This document shows positions 12,501 through 24,100 of a DNA stretch of 64,000 nt, piece after piece. Position 1 is the first letter of the stretch. Each line of letters opens with the position of its first letter. The notes below the pieces were generated by a model that saw nothing but the letters and a program-made list of their open reading frames with translations, did not search any database and had not been told where the DNA came from. This DNA comes from Syngnathus acus (Eukaryota > Chordata > Actinopteri > Syngnathiformes > Syngnathidae): assembly GCF_901709675.1 (NCBI RefSeq), contig NC_051095.1:7529956-7593955 (forward strand), in the 5' to 3' direction. Both the position numbers and the translations under genes were made by a program.

Positions 12501-12759
12501 ATAACAGAGACGTGTGTTTTTGAGTAGATGGAGAGTGGAAAGAAAGCCGTGTGCCATGTTGTTTTTCCACCTGCCTTCACTTTCCTTTCTTCCTGCAGTG
12601 GACGTGGACCGAAAGTACGTTACGTGGGAAACTCCCTCCCCCACCCCCGAGCAGGTCCAACTACACCTGAGACGCCGTGTTGGGGCTTTCACCGACGGCG
12701 AGACGAACCAAATAATAACGAAAAACCCGCTGAACGTTGATATTCTATCTCTGGACGTC

Positions 12760-12847
12760 GTTTGTCACCCCACGTTGACAGATCAGATTGACGTCTTTGT
12801 GTTGGCCGCCATTTCCGGGTAGGAGAAGGGGGGGGGAAACTTTACAG
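12760..12847 (+). promoter_or_regulatory. lnx2b: Probable promoter and non-coding first exon of lnx2b
   Basis: A CpG-containing stretch has GCCGCCATTTCCGGG at about 12807-12821, combining a YY1-like GCCGCCAT and an ETS-like TTCCGG element, as in many TATA-less promoters. Just downstream AACTTTACAG is followed by a GTAAGA donor at 12848. The first clear acceptor of lnx2b is at 18074-18075, so a 5.2-kb first intron is plausible. This link is inferred; no transcript evidence is available here. Confidence 0.4.
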
Positions 12848-13481
12848 GTAAGACGTGTTTCGGTCTGATACGAAAATTGAATGTTGTTGACGTAGAAAAG
12901 ACAAAGACCACCATTAGTGGTAATATTCGTGATGGGGGGTTCGACAAATTTGTTGGTTTAGCTTTTGCTCAAAGAAAAGAAGCTGGTCGATACCGCCGAA
13001 CCGTTTGCCCTTTCGGTTCGTTTAACCTCTTGTGTTACATTTAATTTGAGATTAACGAGGCCAGCGTTGACATGGGGACAGTGAGTTATTTATGAGCCGG
13101 GTGATAAACAAACAGGGGCCATAAACGTCTTATTTTAGGAACTTTTTACTGCAGGACATGGAAGTTCAGCCTGACATTTTGGAACCCTTTGTGTCCAGGT
13201 ACGACCAATTGTGGTAACTTTATGGTTTTATTACGTTTTCTAAGTGTGAGTATCACAGTCGCAGCTATTTGGTCAACGACAAAATAACAAATGATGCTGA
13301 AGACTTTTCAAGAAGAGTGACTAGAAACACCTGTTAACCTCTGACGTCATGACATGGCTGCGACGTTTGTGATTTTTATGGCGCCTTTTTGGAATGTTTA
13401 CTGGTTCAAGTTCAAAATGCAGTGAAATCCTAGTTCCCTGTAGTTTATGGCTGAAAATCTGTGATATAGAGACAGTCTCTC

Positions 13482-13483
13482 TC

Positions 13484-13582
<99 letters not shown>
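13482..13582 (+). repeat. (CT)n microsatellite followed by (AT)n
   Basis: About 90 bases of nearly pure CT dinucleotide, with two CTCG interruptions at its left end, run into a short (AT)n. The tract lies in the presumed lnx2b first intron and abuts the transposon-like element that starts at 13585. Confidence 0.95.
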
Positions 13583-13584
13583 TT

Positions 13585-13911
13585 AGTGATCCCTCGCTAC
13601 TTCGCGTTCCGTTTATCGCTGCTTCACTACATCGCGGATTTTTTCTCATATTAAAAAAATATTTAAAAGTCAAAATAAAACTTCTAAACTGAGGGAACGT
13701 GTGTCTAACCTTTAGAATAGTGTAGTAGTGCTTCAAATGTTTGTTTACATTTCTTTAGAAGTCCGTTTTCGCGTCTTAGCACGATTGCCAATTAGCGTCT
13801 TTCCGCTAACTCGTTAGCCTGCCCAGTACTTCTTGTTGGTGACCGTTCTTCGCGGATTTCATTTATCGTGGGTGGTTTTTGAAATGTATCCGCGATAAAC
13901 GAGGGATTACT
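13585..13911. mobile_element. Non-autonomous DNA transposon (MITE) with CCCTCG inverted termini
   Basis: The left end reads AGTGATCCCTCG and the right end, read on the other strand, AGTAATCCCTCG, followed on both sides by GTTTATCGC or CGCGATAAAC text. The element is 327 bases and has no open reading frame for a transposase, so it is a miniature element moved in trans. CCCTCG/TTTATCGCGG repeats of this kind are widespread in teleost genomes; I do not assign a superfamily. Insertion next to the CT/AT microsatellite obscures the target duplication. Confidence 0.65.
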
Positions 13912-16900
13912 GTATACCCTTTTTAAAAAAACTAATTTATGACTCTGGCATGTTAGATTGTTTTGACGTTAACAATAATAAATGTGAGATCAGAGTCTTA
14001 AAGTGTATCCAATTGTACAACTTAATGGCTTCTTTTTGGAATTAAATCCATTTTGTTGATAAATAGCCTGACATCATGAGTGAGTAACAAGAGGGCCTTT
14101 ATTTTAAATCTTCTAAACATGAATGTGCTGTCCGAGATGTCATATTGTAGTTTTTTTTTGGTAAGACCTGTAAATGTAAACCGAAGTGACTCTGCATTAT
14201 TGTTTACCATGTTGAAGTATTCGTAAAAGAGGCATTAATGCCTTGCCAAACAGACAAACTAACGGGTCTTTGCGGCTTTGATAGAATGGCAAGAAACTGA
14301 AATGTCCATTGCACCTCATTGTGTAATTCTAAAATGCTTACGTCGTTGGTTCGATCAACTTTCCATTATGTGCAGTTTCCTTTGCCGGTAATACCCAAGT
14401 TGACACATCGCCTGTCTGACAGTAGGGTGAAATCATTCGTCTGCGTTGGCATCGCCTAAGTTCTGCAAGGGTGTGGCGAGACATGTGACTCACTGGTATA
14501 CGTCATCATGGCAAATGGTCGGGCCCAGACTTGTAATCCCTCGTAAGACCTAAGGACACTGTGGGACCACCAACGTTCTCCCACTTTCATGCAATGGGAA
14601 AAGCTTACCGTGTCACATGATTGCAACTTGCAAGGCATTTGGATTGGAGAAGACGTTTGCTAGTTAAGGCACGAGACAACAACTTGAGGCGAAAACAGTC
14701 ACGTGTTCTGAGGAACATAGAACAAGGTGCCAGAGAAGGAAGATGAACAACGTTTTACAGAAACAATTTTCTTGCTGTTGGGAACATTGGGAACCATATC
14801 TTTTTTTTTTTTTCCTGCTTTAAATTGGGGCAGCTTTCATGTTTTCTGTTGCTTGAAAAGTTTTTGCCCTTTTTTATGAGACATTTCTGAGAAACAGCAC
14901 TTTTATGAGCAACTTCTGTTTCTGATTAGGCACGGGCAGGTAGATTTGAAAGTCACATTTTCAAAAGTACTAAAGCTTTCCATGAGCAATACATGCTGGT
15001 TTTTTGGGGGTTTTTTTGCCAAGTGACACGACTCCTCCCATGCCCGTTGTTGGTGCGAGTTGTAAGACTTTTCCTCTCATCGTAAAAGTAAGCTCTTTTG
15101 ACCATATTTGGCGTACCGCGACTAGGTAGAGGAAGGACATGTAAAGTGTGCTTGCGAAGAGTAGCTGCAATAGAAAGCAAGATTTCTAATCGACATCTCT
15201 GGCAAGTAGACAAATGGAGTGAAAAAATGGCAGATTGTGTTCTAATGTATTCTGAAAATGATTATCATGATTTTGTGATGTAGCGTGTTCATAGTAGCGA
15301 TAGTGGAGCTTTGCTGACATGCTGTCAGTAAAGGTCAGTCCTCGGTAAGCCCCTCCCCCTTGAAAATATGAGCTGTTGTCAAAGTTGAGAATGTTCACCT
15401 TTATATTTTGTCCTGAACTTCAGGAGTTTGGGATAAGCGGTTCAGGGTTGATGCATCTGCTTGAGGTCCGTTGAGGCTCTCCTCACGACATTCTTTTTGA
15501 CATCATCTTAAGAGAACGACATGACCATGGCATCACCTTGACGGTGTCACGTGGTGCGCGTGTCACTTATTAACTGCCAGTATGAGTTTGTCCGTACAAA
15601 TAAGCAGATGGAACGATGCTATTTCTTTATTTTAAACTGAAGATCATCACATTTCCTCTCCCAATTCTTGACAACGAGAGAGAACAGGGGTAAGAATTAA
15701 TTTGAAGTCTCTTACATACGTCTGTTTATAAAGGGCTCATCATTGCCACAATTTAAAAACTATTTTTTTTCATTCATTTCATAAGTTTATTTACCAACCT
15801 GGTCTAACAAAACATTAATATATGATAACAAGTTTTTTTTGTGCTCAAGGGCGAAGTTCAAGGAACGTCGATAAACACAGGTTCACCGTACCTGTACTGT
15901 TTGTGTCTTCATGTGTGCATGTCACAGGATCCATGAACAGTATCCATTACAAGACAAGGTATCACTTCTACCAAGTGGGCAAAAAAAAAAAAAAAAAAAG
16001 AGCAAAGCCACAGCGTGCGACAATCAGACGTTTGTTTGCAATCAGTCATTCCGTATACTTCACCTGAGAAAGTGCAACATCAGCAGACCTCCGTCCAACA
16101 CACACATTACTTACGGCCACTGACAAGGGGAACACTTTGCTCTCGGCCCGAGCTCCGCTCTGCCTAGTTACACCAAATCACCATCGCATTCCTTACGCCT
16201 GTGCAGCACACAAGTATGCTTACACACACACACACACTGACATGCACGCCCAGACATTATCGTGACGGTGTGCAGGGGAGGCAGGGCTCTGGTTTCATTG
16301 AGGCTGGACGCAGCTGCTAGGTTCAAGTCTCGTGTTTGCGTGCTTTGACTGCCCACCGCTCCACATCGGTGATCATATCTCTGGTGAGTACAATACGAGG
16401 ATAATAACACTTGGGGGGGGGGGGGTGATGGTGGGGGGGGGGTCTTCAAGACGAGTCGGAGAGAGAGAGAGAAAACTCCAGGTAGAGGTTTCTTGCCAGT
16501 GTGAGCAAGTCTGAACAAATAACAAAGCAACATTCTGCTTCCAAGTTGAACTAAAGCCAGCAACCTTATCAGTCCTTATGCTCATAATATGGAATTCATG
16601 AGTAGTTGAATGTATTTGTATGTTTTGATGGGACACAAGATCTTTAGTTTACAACGATCCCAACGTACGATAAATGGGTTCAAGGTTACAAACCTAGTTT
16701 GTTGAGTAGTGTAAGAATTTGTTTTACATTTAAAGTCAAAACATGTTTTCCATGCAAATAATGATTGTGATTGGCTGGTGGTCAATTCAGGTGACCAGTT
16801 CACGTTAGCCTGGAGTCAGCTGGTATGTAGCTCACCCGCGACCCCCGGCGCAGTCCGACATGTACAAATTCATGTTTCGTCGCCGCTGTTGGAATGGAGG

Positions 16901-18075
16901 TCCGCAGGTATTTGGACAGCTGTCTTTAATCCCTCCAAGGAGTGAAAGTAAAAATATTAATTGGATCCAACAATTTCGTCGTTGTTTTGGGAAGACTCTA
17001 AAAGATGTGAGGAATGTTTTCCGTGGGAAAGTTTTGTTATCCTTACAAACATTTGTGAGGTCACTGATGTTTTTTCCTGAGAGGCGGTTTAGCTTGCAAT
17101 CTCTGTTCCAGGTTATCCGCACTGAATTTATCCGAGTCTGTTCCCACCTAGCCTATTGCTACTTGCACTTTGTGTGTTATCTGACAAGTACAGTACAGTG
17201 AACACTTTAAGCACCAAAATGTTTAGCTAAAACATTGTTTTTGAAACTCCACAAGCGTATGTGAATGTGAAACAGCCATGGATAGGCTAATGAAAATTAG
17301 CATTGCTAATTGCTAAAGATAACATTGCTTAATGGATGTAATTGGGCATTCCAAGTCATCAACTGCTACTTCAACATTTAAATGCCAAAACGTGATACAG
17401 AATTACATGAGAACGACATCATCCATTTCAGTAGAGCTCAGTGCTGCTGCCCACCTTGTTGTGGCACAACATGGTATTACACTGAGGCGGGCTGCTTTAT
17501 TTATTTATTTATTTATTTATTCATTTATTTATTTATTTGTGTCCCAAATCCCAATGCTGTCGACCACATGTTGTATAGAGACATACAGTCTTGTGAATTC
17601 CATGACAGGCCAAGTACAGTATGTGTTCTAGGAGGTCAGATGTTTGTTCCAAGAATGTGTTCCTATTCAGCATTCTTCTTCCGAGGGAGAATTTAAGGCG
17701 ATTAAGTTGTGCACAAAGACCAAGACCAATAGTGATAGGGTGCAAGGAGCCATTAGTGACAGGACCTCCACTGCTGCCGTCTTCATACAAACTTCTCACA
17801 ATCTTGTAGCATCGTGTCTTTGTTCCCTCAGTGTTAGCAAAAATTTGATTTCTAGTTAGCTCCTCTTGTGGAATATGGAGCATTTTTTTTTTTTTAGCTG
17901 AAATGAGAATTCCTTTTGTCCCTCAGGAAGCCCGCTGAGAGGAAGCAGCTGCAGTTTGCTGCCATGTTGCTATCGCTCGGTTGATTTGTCATTTCCTGTG
18001 GCCGTCTTGAGCGGGAGTCACTCTTTAACTGGGGAGTCTCTCTTTAACCGCCTCACTGTGTTCCTCTGTCCGCAG
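13912..18075. other. Presumed lnx2b intron 1, right part
   Basis: No coding exon was recognised. It holds poly-G runs at about 16412-16442 with G-quadruplex potential, a (CA)n at about 16221-16239, a (TTTA)n run at 17493-17540 and poly-A/T tracts. A short tail of the common AGCTCACCCGCGACCCCC-type teleost repeat is seen at about 16830-16860. Confidence 0.45.
17493..17540 (+). repeat. (TTTA)n microsatellite
   Basis: About a dozen TTTA units with one CATT interruption. Confidence 0.9.
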
Positions 18076-18078
18076 AAG

Positions 18079-18123
18079 ATGGAGGCAACACGGTCAGACC
18101 TTTATCGCACGCTGACCGCCTAA
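18079..18123 (+). CDS. Upstream open reading frame in the lnx2b leader
   Basis: The exon that carries the lnx2b start begins at 18076 after a CCGCAG acceptor. Three bases in, an ATG opens a 14-codon frame that ends at TAA 18121-18123, 55 bases before the main start codon at 18179. If the leader is spliced as inferred, ribosomes meet this frame first, so it could lower lnx2b translation. The peptide itself is not recognisable. Confidence 0.45.
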   Translation: MEATRSDLYRTLTA

Positions 18124-18178
18124 GTGGATTTGCCTTTACTTGAACACACACACCGTTTTGGAGGACTCCGGAGGGACA

Positions 18179-21100
18179 ATGTCTACAACAGAAAACAAAA
18201 CTGCAGGCTTGTCCTGGGCGAGGCTCTGCAAGGAGTGCGGGCAGCAGCACGAGGGCCAGGAAAGCCACCTGTACGAGTATCTCGATGATGTGGACGACGA
18301 GCTCGTGTGCCACATTTGTCTGCAGCCCCTCATCAGGCCTATGGACACCCCTTGTGGACACACCTACTGCTTTGAATGTCTGGGCAGTTTCTTGAAAGAT
18401 AAGGACTTCTGCCCCGTGGACCGCCAGCGGCTGCAGCTGCACCAATGTCGGCAGTCCACCCTGTTGGTCAGGAACCTGCTGGACAAGCTGGCTGTCATGT
18501 GTCCTTACTATGCAGAATGCCAGCAGCAGATGCAACGCTGTGAACTTCAACCTCATCTGCACAATAGGTACCACTCCTCAAGCTTCTTTGATATGTCACC
18601 ATAAAAACCCAAAAATGCATCGATTGGAATAGTCACGATGGAACCCCGGTTGACAAACCGACAGACTTAATTTGTTCTAGAACTGAACTCTCATGAAGTA
18701 AAGTAATGTTTCCCGTTTAAAGTCTGGCATCAGAGAAGACTTGTTTACCTAGATTTGATTAACGTATAGTTAAAAAAAATAAAAACAGTAAGTAATGCAA
18801 TACTATATATTTTATGTGGAGCCTCGAAACCAGATAAAGTCTCACGGTTTTCCGTTGCAGGACGCTTGAAGAAATTAGTGCATTTTCAGCCATGCCGGGG
18901 CCCTAAAAGGCCATTCCTTAGTCTGAACAAAAATAATAAACAGTGTGACTCGTAGAGGCCCTAAATACCTCAAGTTCCCTTAAAGAGATTCTTCCAGCAC
19001 AAGAGTGCAAAGTTCTGCACAGAACCAGGGAAAGTGTGGAATAGTTGCAGTCTGCTTGGGTCGTGTAAATGATAACCTAGTATAAGATCATGGCAAACAA
19101 TAACCAAATGGGATAAAGTCTAACAAAGTGCACAAAGACACTTTTCCCCCCCCAATGTTTCAGTGAGATTTGTCAGTTAATATTCAGCTAAAGCCTCGCT
19201 GTCCTTGTAATTTAGCAAAAAGACAAAGAACAAGGCTAATCTTTCTCCTCTAGCATGTCCAAAGTCACACATTTAAATGCATGCATTTAATCCTGGGATA
19301 GTTATGAGCCACACGGCTTCTCAGTTGGGGAACACTAACTTCCTTGACTCTTTCTGCTGGTTGCCTGGCAACGTCGCTGTGTGGACATTGATTCCAGAAA
19401 TCAGAAAGTCAAATGTTGTGGTTCAGTGATGAGCTAACCGGTTGATGGCTGCACTGTACCGACTATTATGTAAGTTTGTTATCAAAAGTATCCCATTCGG
19501 CCCCACATTATAGAATACTGACTAATCATTAACAGAAGACCGGTGTATGCGCATCGTAAAAATATGCGATCATTGATTTGATTGTGTCACATAACCACCA
19601 TAGACACTTTCCCTTCAGACATGTAAAAAGTTTGAGGCGTGCTGTAAATCAGTCTCTTTGTTATCCACATGGTCAGCGAGGTGCTTCTCATGTCCGAGGT
19701 CGGCCACGATGACGTAGCCTGTTGTGGTTGGCAGGCAGCGGCCCGCCCGCTCTGCGCAAATAACCAGAGGGGGCAAAGTTCAGCCATGAGGAACGAGCAC
19801 GCTAAAGTATGCAAAGTAGTTTGAGCATTTCTTCCATATCCCTCATAACCAGCTTAAAGTACACTTACTAGTCAGACATTATTTCGAGGAGATTCATCAT
19901 GTCTTTGTAATGCTACAAACAGATTCTTTTGTTCAGACAATACATTTTTTTAAATTTTATTTTAGTTGTTAACCTCCTTATCAAATATAACCAATAAATG
20001 CCTTTCCATGACGTTGTTAGAGAATTTATTCAATAACCTAGGCTACTCCTACGCTCATTGTCCAAACTTGTAAGACAAATGAACACATTTGTTGACAACC
20101 AAGTAAGGACAAATAACCTTAAGGTGGCTGTCAAGGATATGGAAAAATGCTGGAACAGCTTTCCGTACTCGGGTGGACTCCCTGCCTGTAATGCACTTAA
20201 ACGTCTTGTAAAAGCCAGTGATCCATCATCGCTTCTCCCTGATGTTATTCTGTTTTTGCCCAGATGCCCCGCTTTCAGGAGACTCCGGGACGAAGCGGAG
20301 AAAAGAAAGAGGCCCTCATGGAACGAACTGAAGGGACGCAAAGGCGACGGCGAGTTGTCTGCTGACGCTAAACATTCAGAAACTCCACCGCGCAGCGCCA
20401 CCAGAGATCTGACCGACCCCGGACTCATTAACCCCGCCTACGAAGAAAGTGAGGATGGTATGGAGTCATTTGTCATTAAGAAGCTCCTAGTGTATCTATC
20501 GGTCCCACCCTCATGGTGATTGGCTAATGTTTAGCCGAGATGAAAAGAAATGATCACGCCCGTGGGCCCTTCCCTCGTCTGTGGGGAGTGATTGTAGACG
20601 CAGAAGAATTGCTGATTGTTGAGTCCTAAGTCTGCCACGGGTGAATCATTAGCATAGTTGCAGGAACACGCCGCAGATTACAGCTGTTTTAACCAGACAC
20701 TGGAAAATCACCAGCAGCTTCTTGCAAGTCTGCCCTGAATTACATTGAATACAACAAATGAACTCCGTTCAATCTCACCTTTTAAATCTCTTAGTATTAG
20801 TTTTCATTCTCTTACTGTGTCAAGAAATGAGAAACTAACAGAAATAAGCATTGATTGTAAACATTCATATGCCAAATTATTTAATTTTGGGTCAGTTTTG
20901 CCTCATACCAACATACAATCCAAAATGCCATAGACAGACTAACGAAAATAAGTGTAGATGTTATAGACACATGGAGTAGCAACATACGCTGTGAAGCACA
21001 CGATATTTTATTTTTGCTTTCTGGGGACGGCTGGTATTGGAATTTAGTTGTGGGCCATCTGTGCCTCTTCTTCTTGTGCATGCCTGTATGGCATACATCA

Positions 21101-24100
21101 AGGCGTGCAACTCTAAATTAAACTTTGCCTGTTTTAAAAAAAAATATATATATATATATAGTATAGTGTTGAGTCAAGACAACATCCAAAATGTTTTTTT
21201 TTTTCATAGGAAGTGGAAAGAGTAGAAACTAGGTAAACAGCGTCTATCAGTTTAGTGTGATCTGAGTTTCTACACGTGGAAGTCCTCCTCACTGTCCTCA
21301 CTGTATCGCTACACCGCAAAAGCCAAACACCACGTGTGTCTTTTTTTTTTTATATATTGCCACAGCGTTATGTCATACAACCAGAGGTCTTATACCTCCT
21401 CGTGCTTCAATACAGGCAGCGGTAGAAACATAGGACCTTTGTATTTTTATCATTGACATGCTGCAGGGATAAGAACCGCTGTACACAGTAGTGCCTAACA
21501 TAAATGCATACACAGATTAGATAGCTAACATTGAATATCCTCAGTGGATATTTGTTCTTGCTTTTTGGAAGAAATGAGAACAGAAATTACTTCTCAAAGG
21601 GCGTGCACTCAATCTCAGTTGCATCTCAGTAAATTTCAATATTGTAAGATCAATTAAAAACAGATTGACTGCACAGAGCGGCTCAGCCGGAAGTACAAAT
21701 ATGGACAATATTGCATCTTAATTGAGAATTGTTTTGAGCAAGAAACACTTTTTAAAATGGACAAATGTAGGGAAGTTGTTTGATGACAGTTGTGGTACTC
21801 TCTTCGCCAGACAACACGCCGTTGCGCTCCAGCCTGGTGTCCGAGTCCAATGTGGTGGAGCTCTTCAGGGAGGAGGCAGATGAAGAGCTGGGCCTGCGCA
21901 TCGTCGGCGGCAAAGACACGCCGCTGGGCAACATCGTCATCCAGGAGATTGTACGTGACTCTCAAGCGGCTCGTGACGCCCGACTGGCGCCCGGAGACCA
22001 CATCTTGGAGGTGACAGAGCCAGTATCAAGTGTTTCACCATCACATCAAAATAATTCGTACTAGTGAAAATGTTTTTTTTTTTTTTTTTCTTTCTTCAAA
22101 CAAACTGATTTTTGTTTAATTTTAACACATTAACAATGTGAAGGTTGTATTAATGACTTAATATCTCCATTGAGGGGAAAAACAAGTTTTTTTTCTTCCC
22201 CAAAGTCTAAATAACGTTTAAACTTAGAATAGCGTGTATGTACTTATTGGAGTCAATCCCTCGGAGTATGATACTCTTCCACACATTCCCCTCAGTTTTG
22301 TAAACACACTTCTTTCCAGCAGGGAATGTGAAAACAGATATTCAAGATAAACTGGTTTGATCTCCATGGCAACAAGGCGTGGTTGCCACCAGCAGCCATG
22401 AGCACCTCAGGTCGACTTGTCTCCAGTGTTAGTGATTGACAAAATCTTAAATAGCGTTGCATCTTCACCATGGTGGTCTATTTATGTAAATGTTTTATTT
22501 TATAATCCAGAGGGAAAACAGTGTAAAAACAAAAATGGCAATATTTGAGTTTCCTAAAAAAAAAAATCTTGTGCTCTGTATGATTTTTGCAGGTGAATGA
22601 CATCAGTCTGGCGTCCGTCCCTCACGCTCGGGCCGTCGCTGTGCTGCGCCAGCCTTCCCTCGTCAGGCTCACCGTCATGCAGGAGAAAGGTTTCAAACCG
22701 AGGGAGACGCGCCCCGATCAGCACCCAGCCGTGTCCGGCAGCGCCCACGGGAACGCCACCTCCGCTCATAACCCTGGCACTGTACTGCAAGTGACGCTGA
22801 CCAAGAGTCAGCGCTCCGAACCGCTTGGCATAAAGCTAATCCGCAAATCGGACGAAAGCGGCGTCTTCATCCTGGACCTGCTGTCGGGAGGGTTGGCAGC
22901 CAAGGACGGCAAACTGAAGAACAATGACAAAGTTTTAGCCATCAATGGACAGGACTTGAGGCACGGTACACCTGAGAGTGCCGCCCAAATCATACAGGTA
23001 TAGTTTTTTCTCTGCTTCATTGTTCATGGCGTTCCTAAATGTCAGATCGCATCAAAAAGTTGGGGTCTCTCATTAGTCTGCTGAGCAGACTACACTTGTA
23101 AATTCTGGAGGTTTGCTTGCCCTTTAAGACAAAACATCTGGTGTTTTGTTTCACAGGCCAGCGAGGTGCGTGTCAACTTTGTAGTCTTGAGGCAAGCAGA
23201 GACTCAAGACGAAGGAGGACCACAAGGCCGAGGGGCCAGGAGGGTGCCTGAGCCGCAGTACTTCAGGCGGCGCTCCACCTACATGAAGGTACGGCAGAAC
23301 ATGTTTCTGCACATCACCCGAGCCATCTTCAAACGTTTAACCCTCACACTGCACACATTTTACACGTGTGCAGTTTGTGTAAAGAGGGGGACACACTTTC
23401 TGATTTTTGACATCCCAAAAATGTGACTGTAGCTGGGATGAAACTCACACAAGGACTGTTTTTTAATGAAACATTGAAGGAGTCCCAATCTGGACATCAC
23501 CGTTTTTTTATGCTTATTTTTATCTTGACTCTCTCAACGGCATCCCAATTGTGCTACACAGTGCTAGTGCAGCTAATTGCCTTGAGAGGAAAAGGTTTCC
23601 CGTTCGGCCAATGTCGACGTACTGTTTGCTTTAAAAGTACGGCAACACCTCATTGCTCCACAACTCGAAATGTTTTCTCCATCATCCCGCTTCGAAATGG
23701 CTTGAGCGTGTACGTCCGTCTTCCTGCGGTAGCATCCTCAAACAGGACATCGCTGGTGTTTACACAGTGTAATTGTGACGTGCCACTCGGTTCTTCCATC
23801 CAGGAAGAATAGCAGCCCCCCAGCTGGGGGTGCAAAGCTTTGAGAGCAGACACCTGCTTCACGGCGCTGAGATGAAAGCGGACGTGGAGGGCCTCCTTCT
23901 GTCCTGATCAAAAGGCCCGGGGTGCTGCTCAGTCTGCCACCGCGGGGCCGCTGCCTTGTTGTTTTTTGGGCCCTTCTTTCTTTGGGTGGCAGAGGATCAA
24001 AGTGGATAACAGTTAGCTTTCGCCTGCCGAGTGGAGCCTTTTCGTCTTGCTGGGGGTGGGGGACCCCCCGCCGGGTGGAGGAAGAAGCTTCGCCGCCTCC

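Noticed and set aside
12489-12822. Overlapping frames of 67-102 codons around 12.5-12.8 kb as a protein-coding gene
   Set aside because: No conserved domain in either direction; the CpG content and donor at 12848 fit a promoter and non-coding exon better.
18053-18574. 173-codon open frame on the minus strand
   Set aside because: Antisense shadow of the RING-encoding exon of lnx2b.
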